From assembly GCA_000310025.1 (NCBI GenBank), contig FN648958.1, positions 1 through 15,540 of the forward strand: a stretch of 15,540 nucleotides of DNA, given 5' to 3'. The translations under genes and the position numbers were made by a program. The first letter of the stretch is position 1. Every line of letters starts with the position of its first letter. Origin of the DNA: Ectocarpus siliculosus. Taxonomy: Eukaryota > Sar > Phaeophyceae > Ectocarpales > Ectocarpaceae. The notes beneath the pieces are model-generated. The model had not been told where the DNA came from. It worked only from the letters and a program-made list of their open reading frames with translations, and ran no database searches. Shown here piece by piece: positions 13,967 through 15,540 of this stretch.

Positions 13967-15540
13967 GGTATTGGCATTTCCGTGTTATGAGGGTGCGATC
14001 TCGGGAGAGCGGCCGTTTCGTTTAACCGCTGATGCGTCGATTTCGGGCTTGGGAGCCGTAATTGAGCAAGAGCAACGAGATGGAAGTATTAGACCGCTAT
14101 GCTTTTTGAGCAGATCAACATTCCCAAATGAAACGAGATGGAGTCCGACTGAGCTTGAAGCGGGTGCGATAGTGTGGGCGATAAAGAAGAATCGAACACC
14201 ATTTTATGGCATTCCCTTTGAAGTGTACAGTGACCATCAACCCTTGCGGAATATGGGGAGCTTGGCAGAGAAAAACAATCGCGTACACAGGTGGTATGAC
14301 TTCCTGTCAGCGTACACGTCTGAACTTAAGTATCGACCAGGGCGAGAGAATGCAAATGCCGATTTGATGTCAAGGTTGCCATTGCCTGCGACGAAAGAGG
14401 ATGAGGCACCAGATCTCAGGCTAACTGATCCGTCTGATCTCGATGTTTATATGATAGGTGCGAGCGGGGTGCTACCTTCGCGATTGGGTCCGGTGTATAC
14501 CGAGCGAGAGGCGCTCGCTGGGTCGAACCATCGCGATGATTTGGTGGTGGGGGAAAGTGGCTGTATTACACCGGCAAGCCTCACTACGGATGAACTGGCA
14601 GACAAGACGTGGGCACTGATCCAAAGGGGGAAGGGCGTGTTCAACCCTTTGGCTGATGGTGCGTGTGTGCCTGATGACACCCGATTGGTGGAACCGAGTG
14701 GGGAAGTAGTCAGTGGTCAGTTTGAAGCAGGGCTGATTTTGCATGCTGTACCTTTAACGGAAGTTGGCAGACGCTTGTTAGGATTGGTGGAAAAACCGCG
14801 AGTGTATGCTATTTCTCAAGAAGGAGGCAGTGCCTCTGGTGGTGGTGGAGGTAGTAGTAGTAACGCTCGTGAGAGTGGGGCTGTTGCTGATGGTGGGGGT
14901 GGCAGTAATGCTCGTAGTAGTAGGGCTGTTGCGCGTGGAAGGGGTCGAGGTGGTGCGGCTCGAGGTAGAGGGGTTGCTGGTAGTGGAAGGGGAAGGGGTT
15001 CCGGGGGCAGGGGTCCGGCAGCACCTCCGTTGCCTCAAATTCCGTTGCAAGAGTATGATGAAGAACAGACGCAAGCGGCAATTGAATTTGGGGAGAATTT
15101 ATGTGATAAGACGGCTAGTGATTGGGTAAATATTCAGGAGGAAGATGATACGGCGCGACTAGCAATTGCGGCCATTGAAGGACATGCCGATCCAAAGCGA
15201 ATGAAGGAGGAAGATATTCCGGACGATGTAGATGTTGACTTGGATGAGTTGAAGCGGTTGGTTGCACAGGGTACATTGTTGGTGTTACCGAATTCTAAGC
15301 ATTTGTTGGTAAGGAAGGAGTCGAAACCCCCTGCAGAAAATCAAAATCGAAATCCAGGGCAATTTGAGAGGTTGGTAGGAGAAGAGCCAGTTCGGACGTA
15401 TGTGCCTAGGATGTTGAGACCGTGGGTCATGGATTGCGCCCACAAAGAAGCGGTGCATTTGGGAGAGAAGGTGACTTTAGGTATTTTACAGAGGGTGTAT
15501 TGGTGGATAGGAATGGGTGAAAGTGTGCGGTGGTGGATCC
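13953..15540 (+). CDS. RNase H and integrase N-terminus of the Gypsy Pol (frame 3, partial at right edge)
   Basis: Frame 3 takes over from frame 2 within 13953-13964 (EVLAFPCYEGA follows naturally on the RT end), equal to one extra base or a +1 shift. It stays open to the last base. RNase H has its four acidic residues: Asp in TADASISGLG (14031), Glu in ELEAGAIVWA (14151 or 14157), Asp in VYSDHQPL (14232) and Asp in ENANADLMSR (14361). A spacer of about 150 residues and a Gly/Arg/Ser-rich tract (about 14820-15020) follow. The integrase zinc-binding region comes next: H-x4-H at 15441-15458 and LQRVYWWIGM. The matching C-x2-C and the DDE core are beyond the window. The enzyme would remove template RNA and insert the cDNA. 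Confidence 0.88.
14820..15020. repeat. Gly/Arg/Ser-rich low-complexity tract between RNase H and integrase
   Basis: GGT/AGT-rich DNA encodes poly-Gly/Ser with NAR and AVA motifs, imperfectly duplicated (a ~50-bp unit twice, 14835-14935), then RGRGRG, ARGRG and GRGRGSGGRG. In frame 3 it reads as an RGG-box-like linker. Other frames are also open here, which is a composition effect. Confidence 0.75.

Larger units (their letters stand above)
8815..15540 (+). mobile_element. Ty3/Gypsy-type LTR retrotransposon, interrupted and cut by the window edge
   Basis: The order is Gag with CCHC knuckle, aspartic protease, RT, RNase H, then integrase zinc-binding region. This order (integrase last) is that of Ty3/Gypsy elements and excludes Copia. 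RT motif C is FIDD and the RNase H set is complete. The 3' part of the integrase, any chromodomain and the 3' LTR are outside the window. The 5' bound is set where the Gag frame opens; the LTR lies upstream but is not delimited. The reading frame is broken at 9091-9100, 9572 and about 13955, and stops separate Gag from Pol. This copy is therefore probably non-autonomous, unless some breaks are sequence errors. Confidence 0.88.

Noticed and set aside
14806-15129. 107-codon frame-1 ORF rich in Val/Leu/Gly
   Set aside because: It is an offset reading of GGT/AGT-rich DNA; frame 3 is continuous from RNase H through to the integrase zinc-binding region.

Overview
The window is eukaryotic retrotransposon DNA. 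It has no bacterial operon spacing or ribosome-binding sites. Almost all the recognisable coding sequence lies on the + strand and comes from two different retroelement classes lying head to tail. Between and around the genes are a tandem satellite, homopolymer G/C runs, an AT microsatellite and CAG/CAA repeats. The host cannot be named from sequence alone. A repeat-rich alga or other protist would fit, but this is inference.

Layout. (1) Bases 1-1353: the 3' part of an unrecognised ORF, open at the left edge, encoding a charged coiled-coil protein with an Arg/Gly-rich tail. (2) 1302-2085: five tandem copies of a 157-bp unit, the first of which supplies the end of that ORF, then a degenerate sixth copy to about 2233. 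(3) About 2372-8320: a DIRS-like element that mobilises with a tyrosine recombinase. It has a Gag-like ORF with zinc knuckle (2535-3298), a 1.24-kb stretch without a recognised gene, reverse transcriptase (4538 on), RNase H plus a C-terminal domain (5989-6825), and a tyrosine recombinase with an N-terminal zinc finger (6862-8319). The recombinase stop codon overlaps an AATAAA signal. (4) 8321-8814: spacer with a 74-bp direct repeat. (5) 8815 to the right edge: a Ty3/Gypsy-type element with Gag (poly-Q N-terminus, capsid-like core, CCHC knuckle), protease, reverse transcriptase, RNase H and the start of an integrase zinc-binding domain, which the window cuts off.

Both elements carry nearly complete sets of domain motifs but are interrupted. 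The DIRS-like element has reading-frame changes near 2840 (Gag) and 5988 (RT to RNase H), and an in-frame TGA at 7516. The Gypsy element has a frame change at a G10 run (9091-9100), an in-frame TGA at 9572, a TAA/TGA/TGA series between Gag and Pol, and a frame change near 13955. Several breaks sit at homopolymers and could be assembly errors. The others look like decay, or possibly recoding. In each element the parts would cooperate in the usual way: Gag forms the particle, RT and RNase H make cDNA, and the recombinase or integrase inserts it.

No strong candidate for a wholly new system was found. The most unusual points are a RanBP2-spaced zinc finger on the DIRS-like recombinase, the gene-free 1.24 kb inside that element, the satellite that forms the end of an ORF, and in-frame interruptions that are all TGA where apparent ORF ends are TAA or TAG.
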